Positions 1-12,758 of a stretch of 64,000 bases of DNA are shown piece after piece. This stretch comes from Caprimulgus europaeus (taxonomy: Eukaryota; Chordata; Aves; Caprimulgiformes; Caprimulgidae). The translations under genes were made by a program, and so were the position numbers. Under the pieces are notes generated by a model. That model made no database searches and had not been told where the DNA came from. It was given only the letters and a program-made list of their open reading frames with translations. Within the stretch, counting starts at the first letter, position 1, and every line of letters starts with the position of its first letter. The DNA lies in the NCBI GenBank assembly GCA_907165065.1, contig OU015525.1:49795537-49859536 (forward strand), in the 5' to 3' direction.

Positions 1-78
1 GCTGCTTCTCAGTACGGGCACGCAAAAGTAGTGGAAACTCTGTTGAAGCACGGTGCCAACATTCACGATCAACTTTAT
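1..78 (+). CDS. ANKRD29: ANKRD29 exon fragment (residues about 118-143)
   Basis: This is the right-hand 26 codons of an ankyrin-repeat exon. It reads [14 protein letters not shown] and ends HDQLY before a GTGAGT donor at 79. The other repeat exons here are mostly 33 codons long, so about 7 codons of this exon lie outside the window. Confidence 0.95.
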
Positions 79-3000
79 GTGAGTTATTTGACACAGATTA
101 TATTGACAACACTGGTGGTGGAACAAATGTGCTGTTGGTTGGACATCAGCGGATACTCTGGCTCCAGCACAGAGAAGCATTTGCCAAACGTTGTGGTTTT
201 ATAGTACTCTACTCTTCTAGGATGTTAATTTTGTTAACTGTCTGCTTTTCATGATCCTGGGAGAAGCAGCACAAAATCAGATAAAAAGTTTTGGCCTCCT
301 TTTTGTTCATTATCTGTATGAAGGTTATGTACCAACTCTGAATCAGATTTGTGCTATCCATTAGCCTTGAACAAAACACCATGTCAAATTCTACAATCAT
401 ATGCACTGCAGACAGAAGAGTGAATAGCTATAAAGTCCCTGAGGTACTAGAGGATCAGTTGATCAGTTTTCTGCCAGAAAGAGCAGTAAATGTTAAAATC
501 TTTAAATCTTTATATATCCTTAAAATATTTTTAAATATATCAGTTAAAATTATATTATTTGGTTATTTGTGCATCTCTAGCTTGTCAGTCTTTTGGGCAA
601 ACTGGTTAAAATGGCTGAACTGACATGATTTAGTTGACTTTTCAGAAAGCTGGATTGAGCCAGTGAAGCACTGGATTTAATTTACTCCAACAGAGACACA
701 AATAATTTGAGCTTTTCAGCATTCAACAGAAACAGCTGGCAGATTTTCTCTTCACTTCCCACCACCCTTTCCTATCCCAGGGCACTCAAGACTGACAAAG
801 AGGAAGTTGTTCCCCGGGGATACAGGAGTTTTTTTCAGCCAATTCCATGGGCTTTGGATCTGCAGGATGCAGTTGCACTCTCAGCTCCCACAAGCATGCA
901 CGGGAGCCAAGGGCTGGTGACTGCAGAAGCCACCAGCACAGCAGGAGCTGTGCACTGATCACACAGGGAGTCCCCACCTCTGTGCTGCCCTCACCCTGTG
1001 TTTATGAAGAAGGGTGTTCCACCCTGGCTGCTGTGCAAACAGCAATTGCCTTTCTAATCTGAGGGCAGTGATTCATACCTCTGCATGGTAATCCCAGGGG
1101 TTACCACTTGCTTTAAAAATAGCCATGCTGCCACACCTGCAGACACTTACCTAGAAGTGGAGGCAGTAAAATAACTTCCTTGTTGTATCTCCTGGAAACA
1201 AGCAATATTTGCAATTGGATTCAGAGACATACTTTTATTGCTCCCAGCCATTGGGCAAAATCAGTCAGAAACAGCTGCTTAAAAAAATAAGAACACAATC
1301 TCTTGAAAATGAGAGCTAGCCTGGCTCCTTTTGGGGGACATCACCAAGCTGCACCTGCAAAGTGATATCTGGCTGTCAGTTTCACTGGCAGGCGACCAAA
1401 TGAGAGGCATTTCAAGCATGTGTTTGGGTAGTCCCAAAACCATCAAGATAGATAGATGTTTTAATCTTAAATTGACTGATATTAGGAATAGAGGAGAAGC
1501 TGAGAGAATACCCTAACTAAAAACTATTTTCAAAACAGCTTTCTCATTACAGCATCAATTCAAAACAAGTACAAAAAAATAATAATTTTTAAAATGGTTG
1601 GGTGATAGGGAAGCCAAGGTTCTCCATCTTGATTGATGCTATAATAAAGAGCTCTTTTAATGTTACACAACCTTGTTTACATTTTAAATTGAAGTATTCT
1701 TACTATACATATCTCCAGAGGAAGCCTGCAAAGGACCTGATCCCATTACCCTATTTCACATAGCAACCAGAGTACACAGCCCCTCAGAGGGCCCAGGGTG
1801 GGCATTTGTAGTGTCAGCAGACACCTCTCTTGCTTATCAGGACATTTGTCTTGAAATCAAGATTTAAATTCAATCAATATATAGGGCATTATATTCAGCT
1901 CATGCTTCACTAAGTCTGTGCTCGGTTTTGCAGGAAGAGGAATAACTATGCAGTATCTCTCAGCAGACAACAGCATTTGGTCCCAACATAGTGATATGCC
2001 AAAAAGATCAGCAACAAGCTTCCACTTAAATGCCCTGTATTTTGTGACAAGCATATGCATGAGTTGGAATGAGACGTGTACTTGCACCTCTGAGATGCGG
2101 TGAAGGGGTTCATTCATGTGTCTGCTTAAACTAAGAGTCTCACCTCCTGGGAAAACTTGTCCTAGCATGCCCTGTGCTGAGTGCTGTGGATATATGATGG
2201 GTAAACACCTGTCCTACCCTCAATGCAGGTTTCCACTTCTAATTGGTTGGATGGATTATAATGCTGTTTGAAAATTTTTCATCAAAGAAACTTAATGAAA
2301 TATGACTTTTATATTTTTGCCTAAGGAAGAAATTTTTGTGATGTCAAATTTGGAGAACATCTGCACATGAAAGACATGTTGAGGAAAAATAAAATCCCAT
2401 ATTTGTTCATAATTTGTTCTTTCACAAGCTTTTTGCAGGAAAATTCTAGTTTCTGGCAGGGCTATAAGATACTCTGTCTTGCGTGTGCTACTTTTACATT
2501 ATTATATTATAGGTGCCATCCCTTCTACAAGATGTGCCAGAGCAGTGGCATGGTAGTTGCTGGGGTGGCACAGTAGCATGGCACAGTACTAATTCCTTCA
2601 GCCTCAAGGGCAGGATTCAGTGCTGGAGTCTCTAAGTCTTGAAAAGTACTTGAACATGTTTTTACCATGTGTCTGTGTAGCAGAACAATTCCGTATGAAC
2701 ATATAAAATCTAAATTAACCTATATTGTTCCACAGGAATGTATTCCTAGTTAGGTAGATAAATGCTTCAATGAACTAGGCTCCTAGTATTCCAGACCCTG
2801 GATTTAATGCTCAGTTTGATATTGATGGGAGCCAGTACTTATGCATACTGAATGAAAATGTTACCATAGTTTGTCATGAACTAGACTTTGAATTTTGGTA
2901 ATTATTTCTTGAGCATGAGTGTATATCTGCTGTTACATGCCATAACAGCTTAAGAACGAGAACTTAATTCATTTTGGTTTGGTTTTGTGTGGAAAAAAGG

Positions 3001-6000
3001 CACCATTTCAACGCAGTGTAAGCTAGGTGTATTTGTTCTTAGGATGGAGCTTCTGCAATTTTCCTGGCGGCACAAGGAGGCTATCTGGATGTCATCCGAT
3101 TGCTGCTTTCTTCAGGAGCAAAGGTTAACCAGCCACGGCAGGTAAGCTCAACACTTCAGAGCAGAGCTGGGGTCTAATTTTTTACAGTTAGGAAAAATTA
3201 ACACTGGAGTTTTCTTCAGGCATCAGGTTCCCATGGATGTGTTTCACTGGAAGGCATATTGTGGCTGTGCCTGCATTTGTGTTTCAGTTCAGATTGGTGA
3301 TGTGCTTTTGAAGCGAGTATCCCAGCCATTTCTGCTTGTGTGCAAAGCAGATTGTTTCTGGAAGAAGTGAAACTGGAAGCTCTATCTAGATCTGCACCAG
3401 TTGTGCTTACACCCTAAAGCAGATCAAACCACTGGCTGATCCTTTGAACAGATTTGAAGCGCACACCTCTTGCAACTACTAATCTGCTTCTGTTGTACCA
3501 AGTGTAGGTCTATACAACCTGCCATATCCTTGAATTCTTTTGGAAATCCTGGGAAAAGCCTGTGAAAAACTGGGAACTCTAGTGGGTGACTACTAAATTC
3601 GGTATATTGAAATCACCAGGCCTTTAGTACTGCGGCTTGGGCGTGGAACCTGTTCTTTGACAAAATCTTTTACTTTTAGTTTTGCTTCTTTTCGTTTTAT
3701 TTTGTATCATCCCTATGCACTCTGAAACTCAAGCATGAATATTCATCTCTGGAGGTTCTTGATACATGTCCCCATTTCCAGCTAGTTACTCTAGTGGGCC
3801 TGATCCTGCAAACACATATGACCAGTGGCAACCATAAGCATGAAATTAGCTCCTCTGTAGGCAGTGGGGCTGCTGTTTCATCATTAAATTACATATATGA
3901 GCTAGATTTATGGCTGGTTCAGAGGTGCCTGCTAGGGGGCTAAGGGATAGAGCCACCTTGCACCACTGTATGCTGTGATCACTGTGTTAGGTAAGGGTAC
4001 AAGAGACTTCCTAGGTGTTTAACTGTGCCATATGTAAGCATACATGGCGTACAGAGACATATATAAAAGCTCTCTTGGTTTCCAAAAAGGAAAAAAAAAG
4101 CTGTTTCTTGACTCTAAAATCAGTGCTTAAACAGCATATCTGGATGCTGCTTTGAGTAGCCAGATGTGGGAGTTGCACAGCTAACTTTACTCCCAGCACC
4201 TGGAAATGTCTGGTTAGAGACAGGGCTTCCCAGGAGTCTTTGCCTGCTTTGGGAGAGCCTCCCCTGTGGTCTGCTGAAACCCTGCAGGCAAAGTAGCTGT
4301 CCTGGGTCTTCGCTGCACATTTTAAATTGATGGGATAAGGTCTTATCCTTGCAATCAGTCATGTATGGCTGCCAGGTGGCTGTGATCACCGACTGCAGCA
4401 AGTAAAAAATCAGCAGGCAGGAGAAAATGAATGTGAAAACTCTTAACAGTGGACAATGTGGCATGTGAAAAGGTTTGCCAGGTATTTTCAGTATTTCCTT
4501 TCATCTACATCAAAAAGCCTGACAAATCATAGCCTGGCAGCAAAGGTATGACTTCTGCTGCATCTGTATGTCTGCATAGTCTTCCTGCTTCTCCTGTAGT
4601 GTAAGGAACCTGGATTAGCATTTTATGTGCCCAAACTAAAGTCATTTTACTTCTGCCTCTTCCTGCACCTCTCCAGCACCAGAGCTGTGTTGGCACCTAC
4701 TCCCTGGACTGATGCTTTAGTTGTTCCTATGCTGCCTCCACACTCTCCAGAGATTATGTAGTTAAAAACTGTTAATTAATGCAGTCTAAAATATCAATGT
4801 AGAAGGATATAACAAGGTATGCATTAATGCCTTTTGATTAGATCAAAATAAGCTTGGGGAGCCTTAAATTTAGCTCCACTGCGTTGCCATAAAAACTGCA
4901 TTCTGCTAACCATAATTACAATGTCCCAGCTAATTCATTCTGACAATATTTTTTTAGCTCTCTAATCCAATTTCTACAGAACAATGTTTCATGAGGCATT
5001 TTCAAATCTTAGTTGAGGCAAAGACTTCACTATGTGAATGTTCCTCCTGGCTCTGTTTCATCTCTGGCAGGACAGGCTTACTTGCTTCAGGGCACCTCCG
5101 ATCCCCGCTAAGATGATGCCTGGATAAGTCCGTGGCATTTTTATTTGGGCCAACTGTAATCTGAAACATTTCCTTAACAAATGGAACATTTTTACTATTT
5201 AATTAGTACAGTAATGGTTGGGTGGACTTCAGTCTCTTTCTTACTAACAAACAAGTTTGTACTTTGTTCGAAGGTGGCATGTTGGTCATGAGGAACGTAG
5301 CTCTAGACAGGGTGGTTTCGATGCCAGATGACTCTTACTGTCGGTTATAAATTACAGCAGCTCTCACTGCTGTAGGCAACTTTTCTAAGCAACATAACAT
5401 TGAGTACAGGGCTGCAGAGTGCAAGGTGTGAGTTCATGCTTCTCCTTCCTCATGGTGTCCAGGTTTTCCTCTCTGTGTTGTGAACCTGGGGGCTTAATTC
5501 ATGTGCTGCAGCATGTGCATCTGCCTTGTATGTCTCCTCCTGCTGCTGCAGTGGGTACCAATTCCCTTTCAATGTCGTGCCCCATCTCCCAGTCCCATCG
5601 GTATCCTCCTGACACTGTAGAGAATCTCAGATAGCACTGGCTGTCCATGTGCATGCCCTTCAGCTCACCTCTCACAAGACCAAATAGTGAAGCTTCCTAG
5701 CGAGTTTCTTCCCTGGCAATGTAATTTCTCTTGGATTTTAGCTGCCTTATGTTGTTTCTGACCTTGCAGAACCAGGCAGGAATTCTTTTGTCAGCTTTTT
5801 GTCTAGACAGAGCTGGGGGCAGTGTCTGAAGCCTGATGCGGAAGATGTTTCTTTGCTTCTCCAACTCAAAAACAAAGCAAGAAGATTACTTGCCAATGAA
5901 TTTACACTGTTTTGGCAGCCTGTGTCCCAGCCAGCCTTAGTCTGACTGGCTAAGCAGATTCAAAATACTTTGAAAATTAATGTTTTTTTCTTAACATTTT

Positions 6001-9000
6001 ATATGCCATTACACATATATGTAAGACAGTAAACCTATATAGAGTGTAGACTTCAGATAAGCAAGCAATTTGTTATTAGCAAGAATTCAGCTGATGTAGT
6101 GCTGCGAGTGGTCTGATGGGCAGAACAGTGGAGGAGATGGCACTGAGTAGCCTGAGAATAGGGGCTATCTGTCCCTGGAAGTCCTTATGGGGATTTTGAC
6201 AGGTATTTCACCTCCCACCCTAATCTACCCCTTTCTAAAACTCCAAGCCACAAGCAAACATTGAGATTCAAAGCTGCAAAGCAAAGTCATTTAATGGGTA
6301 AGAGAAAGAGCATCAGAAATTTCAGTCAGAGTATGTTTGGAACTGCGGGCCACTGGATATAATGAGATATAGTACATATTAGCTTGTAAGCAAATACGGA
6401 ATTAAGCACAGCTTAAAAACATACGGTGTATTTAACATTGTTCTAGGAATGTCATGGTCTGCAGTCTGCTGGGTAGGCAGGAAAGGAAAGTAGTTTTTGA
6501 ACTGCATCTTTCCCAGTTATCACTTCCTGACTCATATCCAAGCTCTAATATCTGCTTAAACAGGAATTCTCATGTGGCCTCATAGTACAATATAATATTC
6601 CTTTTGCATTACACGCTGACATAAAAATGTACAGAAATCTCATTGACTCCATATAAATATTACACGTGTATTTGCATAAACCTGCATGTTAGATGCTGTT
6701 TTCTTAAGACAGAGAAACTGACAATAGTCAATGTGAGCCCACCATCAACTTCATAATCATTCTTCTCTTCAGGTTAAGCCCTCTGAGGCAGTCGTTCTTT
6801 CTCACAATGTATTTTTTCCTCTAGCCTGTAACTGGGGTACTGAGGATGATGTGTAACAGCAATACTATTAAGTACACTTAATGGTAAAAGTGATGTTACC
6901 CAACACTTGTATTTCCTTCTGCTCCTTTTTATTTATACCTGAAAATTATAGAATCATAGAATGTTTGGGTTGGAAGGGAGCTTAAAGATCACCTATTTCC
7001 AACCCCCCTGCCATCCTTAGGGACACTTTCCACTAGACCAGGTTGCTCAAAGCCTCATCCAACCTGTCCTTGAACACTTCCAGGGAGGGGGCATCCACAA
7101 TTCTCCGGGCAACCTGTTCCAGTGTCTCACCACCCTCACAGTGAAGAATTTCTTCCTAATATCTAATCTAAACATACACTCTTTCAGCTTAAAGCCATTT
7201 CCTCTTGTTCTATCACTACCTGCCTTTGTAAAAAGTCCCTCCCCAGCCTTCCTGTAGGCCCCTTCAGGTACTGAAAAGGCTGCCCTAAGGTCTCCCCGGA
7301 GCCTTCTCTTCTCCAGGCTGAACAGCCCCAACTCTCTCAGCCTGTCCTCATAGGAGAGGTGCTCCAGCCCTTGGATCATCCTCATGGCCCTGCTCTGGAC
7401 TCACTCCAGTAGGTCCATGTCCTTCTTATGTTAGGAGCCTAATTCTTACATTGTAAGAGTTGTTCTTACAAACTTCACTGTGAGTAAAAGAAAGTTGCTG
7501 TGTTCCCAGTGCTGTGCTTGTGCTTGAATGGTGTGGATTTGCACAGCATTGGTTCTTCATGCAGATTAAATTGCGTAGGCTACTCTCAAATATTTTCCAA
7601 GTTTTATAGGATTTTTCAGTGCCCCTATTGCTATTTTCTAGAGCCCTCTGGTGGGGGGAGATTTAAAAAAGATGAAGTGTCAGCTTACTGGTAGGGAAAA
7701 CACTGTAAATTGTAGAGGGATAATTTTTGCCATCATGCTAACATCACATATGCTGTATACAAGAGAGCCTTTGTTGGTTTTGAGTCACAAAGAACAATCA
7801 TTGTATTAACAGGATATCTACTAGAATGAGGTCAGTCACTAATTTCAATGGCTTAATTTATAGAGAAATGATACAAGGGTGGGCAAAGATCCTGTTTCTC
7901 ACCATTTGAGAAGACTGAAGATCTCAGGCTGTGCATTTGCTCTTCCTCAGAATCAGGAAAAGGGAAGCCCAGATATATCAAAGGAAGAAATAACTTTTCT
8001 GATTCTTCCAAAGGATTAAGTCCCTAGCCCATAGGAAGCAGAGAACTGGCTCAAAAAGGTTTTTTTGGTTGCATGAGCAAGTCATATGAATCTTCAGTTG
8101 GCACTGAGGAGAGAGACTGCTTCTTTCACCGAGGTGGAAGTATCTTGCTGTAAAAAGTTGCTTTCTTCTGAAGCTTCTCATTAAGGGTCTTTTGGAAGCC
8201 CCAGTATATTTTGTCTTCCTTTTTCCTGCCAAGTCTTCAGGCTGCTGAGGGTGGCAAGGGGAACTGGCAAGTGCTGAAGGCAGAAGCAGGCACCCTGAGA
8301 GAGAGACCTCACTTTTTTGCTAAAGTCCATACAGGCAAAGCCTTCTGTAAAAGGCCCACAAGAATCACTTTGGCACCACAGAACTGCTGGAGTCTTCCTG
8401 TAGTCGGGAGAATCAGACCATTTAGAAGCAAAAGCAAGAAAAGACACAAAACTAAATTCTAATTGCAGTGAGAAATACTTCTAGTACTTCAATTCACCTT
8501 TGCCTTTGGGATGGAAATCCACCACAAAGTTTAGCTTATTCTGAATGCGCGTTTTATTTTCTGAGGTTTTCTACTCAAATAATGATTGCATAGGACAATT
8601 CTTCCAAGCCAGATTGTTTCATGCTGGATTCCTTGATAATTGCCTTATTTTCTAATGGAGTTCTTAAAGATAAAATTGGTGAAATACTCACCATCACTGT
8701 AAAGCAGGATGTTTTTACCAGATTCCCTGAGAATGGATAATGTAACTTAATATTGAAAGTTGGTGATCATCTTGCATTGCTCCTTAGCTTCTACAAACAA
8801 CTTCCACTCCCTACGTACAGAGACCCAGCTGCAGAATCTGCTCACACATGCTGAGATTTGCCTATATCTTCTGTCACATCTAGCCACCTAAATTTCAAAG
8901 TACACAGGATGCTTTTGGCCTTTACATTTCAGACTTCCCCATGTATTTTAGGCACAGCCGGTAAGCCAACGAGGGCATTACCTGTTCACAGAGCAATGCA

Positions 9001-12000
9001 CTTTTCAGGCCAACTATGCAAGAGAAAGCAGCTAAGGGTGGATCTGTTCCACAACTGGAGTGGTTCTGACTTGATACACTGAGATCCCATGTACTTTTGG
9101 AAGCAACTCTGCATATGTCTATCAGTGGTGCAGGATTTAATTTAGAAATTGAAGTACCTCCATTCCAGTAGGCAGACTTGGGTGGTAAAATACCAGGGAG
9201 CACAGGATCTCAAAGTGAAACCATTAGCAGTCTTATTTTGTTTGCAGGATGGGACGGCTCCCTTGTGGATTGCATCGCAGATGGGTCACAGTGAAGTGGT
9301 GCGAGTAATGCTGCTCAGGGGAGCTGAGCGAGACGCCGCACGGGATGTGAGTAGCACATCTTCCTGTGCTCTGTCTGCAGCTTAATGCCTTCTAGCTTTT
9401 TTTGAGGCTGCAAGTCTTCCTGAATGGAGGCCTGGTGTCCCCAGAGTCTGTCCTGCTGGCTGTGTTGTAAAGTCCTACCATGGGCTCCCTTTTTCCTGTT
9501 GTGTCTGGGACAGCCTCCTGGAGGGACCTTCTGGAATAAGAGAATGGAAACATCCATATAAATGAGAGACAAAGATGATATATGGTGTCACTGGTTTATT
9601 TTACCCTGAAGTTTTCATCTGCTAGAGGAACGATCCTCCAGATGCCCTAAAACCAGCAGCATGTGCTGTGGAGGTGCCTCCTCAAAGATGATGAGCAGAG
9701 GAGACACTCCTCTCAGAGGTGTGGGGGAGAGCTGGCGTTTCCCTCCAGCCAAGGGGAATGGACGTAAAGCATTAGTAACAACTGAACTGACCTTCCTCTC
9801 TCTTTTAAAGGACGGTACAACTGCTTTACTGAAGGCTGCTATTAAAGGGTACAACAATGTGATAGAAGAGTTGCTGAAATTCTCTCCCACACTTGGTCTG
9901 CTGAAGGTTAGTAGTGAAACACAGAGATTTTTAGGCAGAAACTCAAGAAGGCAAAGGGTCTGATCAAAGACCTGACCTTTACAACTATGCCAGTGGAAGA
10001 TGATAAGGAGATTAGCCCAAAAAAGTCAAAAGAAAAATGAGATTATCCTATTTAGCCCTTAATGCCACACAGGAATTAATATTTTCAAATGGAATTGTGA
10101 ATTTGATTTTTGGAATGAGGAAGCACATTGTATCTAAGAAGGAATTCTCCCACTTTTCAAAATCTGATTTTATTTCCACTGTAAATTTATTGCTCTCACC
10201 GGTGCAATTTTTAGCATTATACACAGCGCTGTATTGCATTTAGTCAGCAAAATAGTATCCTAAGAGGTCTGCTGTAAGCAGGTCCTCTACTTTATTTTTT
10301 TCTCTTAATTCAAAAAGTGACTTGAATAATAACAGATATTTGGAAGCTGGTTTTTAATAGCTCATCTAATTTTATGTACCTATAAATCACATACTCTGAG
10401 AGCCTCTATGCATGCAACTAACTGGCAATTTTGATGTACTTGAAAATCCAGATGGCATTAACTTAGTTATTAATTACAAGTGTGAAATCACTTCCACGCT
10501 TATTTGAACTGTCAGTTTGCAGCTACAAACAAAAGGCCAGCCATAAAAAAATCACCATCAGCTGTCTGACAATTAATCATCAGAGAAAGAAGATAAAATA
10601 CACACATGGTTTCCATTACTGCTTATGCTTATGTTTCACTTGCTTAATGGATGATTTGCCAGGCAGAAGCAAGTGCTGTGCTCATTTCACCTCTAATCTA
10701 TTGACAAGGATAATTTTTAAAAGGAAATATTGCTGTGGTAAAGTGAACTTGACTCTCGTTTTTATTAAAGCATTTGAAATCACCTCCTGTATAGCCCACT
10801 AGCCTGCCAGCACCCTCTCTAAATCAGATCCCATACCTTTAATGACCTATCTCTTTCATGGTACTTCTTTCTTGTTCATAGGTTTGTTCTTTGCAAACAT
10901 TTATCTTTCACTGTCTTTTGATTTCTTCCCATGCACGGCATAATCATCTCTGTTGGTATTTTCTAGAACGGGACCTCTGCTCTCCACGCGGCCGTTCTGA
11001 GCGGCAATGCAAGGACGGTGGCACTGCTCCTCGAAGCAGGAGCGGACCCGTGCCTGAGGAACAAGGTACGTCCTGGCACGCCATCCCAGAACATGGTACA
11101 CCCTGGCACACCGTCCCAGGCGAGGAGCCAGTGCAGAGCACCGAGCGGCAGAGCCACGTGTGCCATGGAGGCGGTGGCAGCCCACGGTTCTCTGTTGGAC
11201 CATGGTTGCATCCTGATCCTCTCCTGACGCACTATCATTTGGTCCCTTCATTTCTGTACACAAGCATCGACAAGGTTGCCAGGCAGTGCCACTGGTGATG
11301 CCAGTACTTGTGAAGTTACATCAGTCTGAGAATAACCAAACCATGCGCTCACTCACTTGAGCATCACAGATTAAATTGCTAACTATAACTAGTCATGGGC
11401 TAGCTGGGTTGTGATCTAGGGTAATCCATTACTGGTTTGACAAGTCGTCAGTTATATTCATACCTCCATATAGATGTGCAAGGAGGATAATTCTGCAGCA
11501 AGCGAAATGTGTATCTGGGTGCCTTTGATTAGAAAACTTGTTTAGAATTTGGCACATTGCTAATACAAAAAAAAATCCCAAATTACATGCATCTTTCCCA
11601 TATCTTACTGTAAATCTGTTAGTTTATTGAAATAGTTTCACGTTCTTTTTATAACAGCAAATTTTCTGCAGAAAACTTGTCTTGATTTTGTTCCATAAAG
11701 TGTTTTAACATTACATATTTGACAATTTTCATGAAAAAGTCTTTCTCTGATTTGTGTTTCTAAACTATTTGCCACTAGTATTTGATATCTAGCTGGTTTG
11801 CTAAGCTGTGAGTGAGTAGTCTGGTGTTCACTTCTGGTTTGCCACCAGGCGAATGAAAGTTTGTGATACAAGTAATCCAGCGCATACTTTCTGATGCTTT
11901 TGGTCATTTAATATAAAACCTGTGCCTGTTATTTCCGTGTCATCCCACGTGATGGCAGCAGAGTTACGGCCGCGCAGTTGGTGTTACTGGGCGTTTTGTT

Positions 12001-12758
12001 TTGACACTGTCGTCCAAACAATGTGCAACATTTTTCTGCTGCTGGTGGTGATTTGCAGCAGGAGAGTGTGCAGTGGAAGAAAGTCTATGGCTGTAACCCC
12101 TCCAACTGTTCTTTTTTAAAAACAACATGCAATTTGGCACAACAGAGTACATTTGTAGAACAGAACTACTGATTTTCAGAAGTAACTTTAGTATAAATAC
12201 TTTATGTTACCATAATGTATTCAATACATACTGAAGACCAAACTCTAATGTTCTGTTAGCAATCCTGCAGAATAGCACTGACTATTTCGTAGCAATTAAA
12301 GTCTTTCCTTGGATTTTTAATGACTTTGGTACTTAAAGACCTGCCTCATCCCCCCAAAAATCAGCAGCTATGTTCTCTTTTAATTTTGTGACAGAAGCAT
12401 AGAGAGCCCAAGGGATACCATTTAGCCTAGACAGTTGGCACAAAATAAGCTGACCATTCAAATCCCATGCTAGGAGTATTTTGAAGACTTAAGTGAGATT
12501 TGTACACTGTATGGAATGGAGACTTCTTAAGATATCTCCAACAGTAGTGGAGACAACACTGGAATAAGCACGTCATTATAATGCCCAGCACCATCTTCTT
12601 TACATCTTAATGCTTTTAAACCATGGTTTGGAAATACTCATTCATTTTTGCTAACCTAAATTTTTTTTTTCCAGGCAAACGAGCTGCCAGCAGAACTAAC
12701 AAAAAATGAACGCATCCTCCGACTCCTCCGCAAGAAGGAAGAGCAAAGGAAAAGCTAA
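1..12758 (+). CDS. ANKRD29: Ankyrin repeat domain protein 29, 3' part of gene (partial at left edge)
   Basis: Six coding exons are visible: 1-78 (truncated by the window edge), 3043-3141, 9248-9346, 9811-9906, 10967-11065 and 12675-12758. They join in phase 0 at every junction and give 184 codons ending in TAA. The product is a chain of ankyrin repeats with typical features such as [17 protein letters not shown] and [14 protein letters not shown], followed by a short charged tail ending EEQRKS. From memory, human ANKRD29 has 301 residues, and this piece lines up with residues 118-301 without a gap. Ankyrin repeats are protein-binding scaffolds; no enzymatic function is known to me for this protein. 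All introns are GT-AG. The gene lies upstream of NPC1 on the same strand, as in other vertebrates. The first exons and the promoter are left of the window. Confidence 0.96.
79..3042 (+). other. ANKRD29: ANKRD29 intron (2964 bases)
   Basis: The intron runs from a GTGAGT donor to a TTCTTAG acceptor. I see no exon-like sequence, no recognisable transposon and no long tandem repeat; a short GATA run near 1447 is the only simple repeat. The open frames in it are short and have no recognisable protein features. Confidence 0.85.
3043..3141 (+). CDS. ANKRD29: ANKRD29 exon, one ankyrin repeat (33 codons)
   Basis: The exon is phase 0 on both sides. It begins [20 protein letters not shown] and ends VNQPRQ, then a GTAAGC donor. 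One exon encodes exactly one 33-residue repeat, offset to start at the DG(A/T) turn. It matches the human repeat closely. Confidence 0.97.
3142..9247 (+). other. ANKRD29: ANKRD29 intron (6106 bases) with one CR1 insertion
   Basis: The largest ANKRD29 intron in the window. It contains a - strand CR1 LINE 3' end at about 6949-7434, described separately. The rest is unremarkable intronic DNA. Overlapping short open frames on both strands around 7978-8462 have no recognisable domain and look like chance. Confidence 0.85.
6949..7434 (-). mobile_element. CR1 LINE, 3' end with a remnant of reverse transcriptase
   Basis: On the + strand the element opens GAATCATAGAATG, the reverse complement of the CR1 3' terminal octamer repeat, followed by the typical GGTTGGAAGG and CCAACCCCCCTGCCAT blocks. 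On the - strand an open frame at 7385-7047 encodes 112 residues with [20 protein letters not shown] and [20 protein letters not shown], the C-terminal end of CR1 ORF2. It is 5' truncated, as most avian CR1 copies are, so it cannot move by itself. It lies antisense to ANKRD29, which is common for LINEs kept in introns. Confidence 0.95.
9248..9346 (+). CDS. ANKRD29: ANKRD29 exon, one ankyrin repeat (33 codons)
   Basis: Phase 0 on both sides, between a TTTGCAG acceptor and a GTGAGT donor. It begins [18 protein letters not shown] and ends RDAARD. It carries the ankyrin signature of a PLxxA-type helix followed by G-x-x-E-V-V. Confidence 0.97.
9811..9906 (+). CDS. ANKRD29: ANKRD29 exon, one ankyrin repeat (32 codons)
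   Basis: Phase 0, between a TTTTAAAG acceptor and a GTTAGT donor. It begins [18 protein letters not shown] and ends SPTLGLLK. This exon is one codon shorter than its neighbours, as in the human protein. Confidence 0.97.
9907..10966 (+). other. ANKRD29: ANKRD29 intron (1060 bases)
   Basis: I see no gene, transposon or tandem repeat in this intron. The open frames at 10037-10243 and 10482-10802 lack any recognisable feature. Confidence 0.8.
10967..11065 (+). CDS. ANKRD29: ANKRD29 exon, one ankyrin repeat (33 codons)
   Basis: Phase 0, between a TTTCTAG acceptor and a GTACGT donor. It begins [20 protein letters not shown] and ends ADPCLRNK. It is the last complete repeat. It is GC-richer than the surrounding introns, which produces several spurious open frames on both strands. 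Confidence 0.97.
11066..12674 (+). other. ANKRD29: ANKRD29 last intron (1609 bases)
   Basis: Ends in a T-rich tract and CCAG acceptor. I see no recognisable element inside. Confidence 0.8.
12675..12758 (+). CDS. ANKRD29: ANKRD29 terminal coding exon with stop
   Basis: Encodes [20 protein letters not shown], then KEEQRKS and TAA. The basic, helix-prone C-terminal tail matches the family. The phase-0 join to the previous exon (RNK|ANE) is exact. Confidence 0.97.
   Translation, partial: ANELPAELTKNERILRLLRKKEEQRKS

Noticed and set aside
10891-11298. Open frame of 135 codons overlapping an ANKRD29 exon
   Set aside because: It is a different frame from the conserved ankyrin reading and includes intron sequence.
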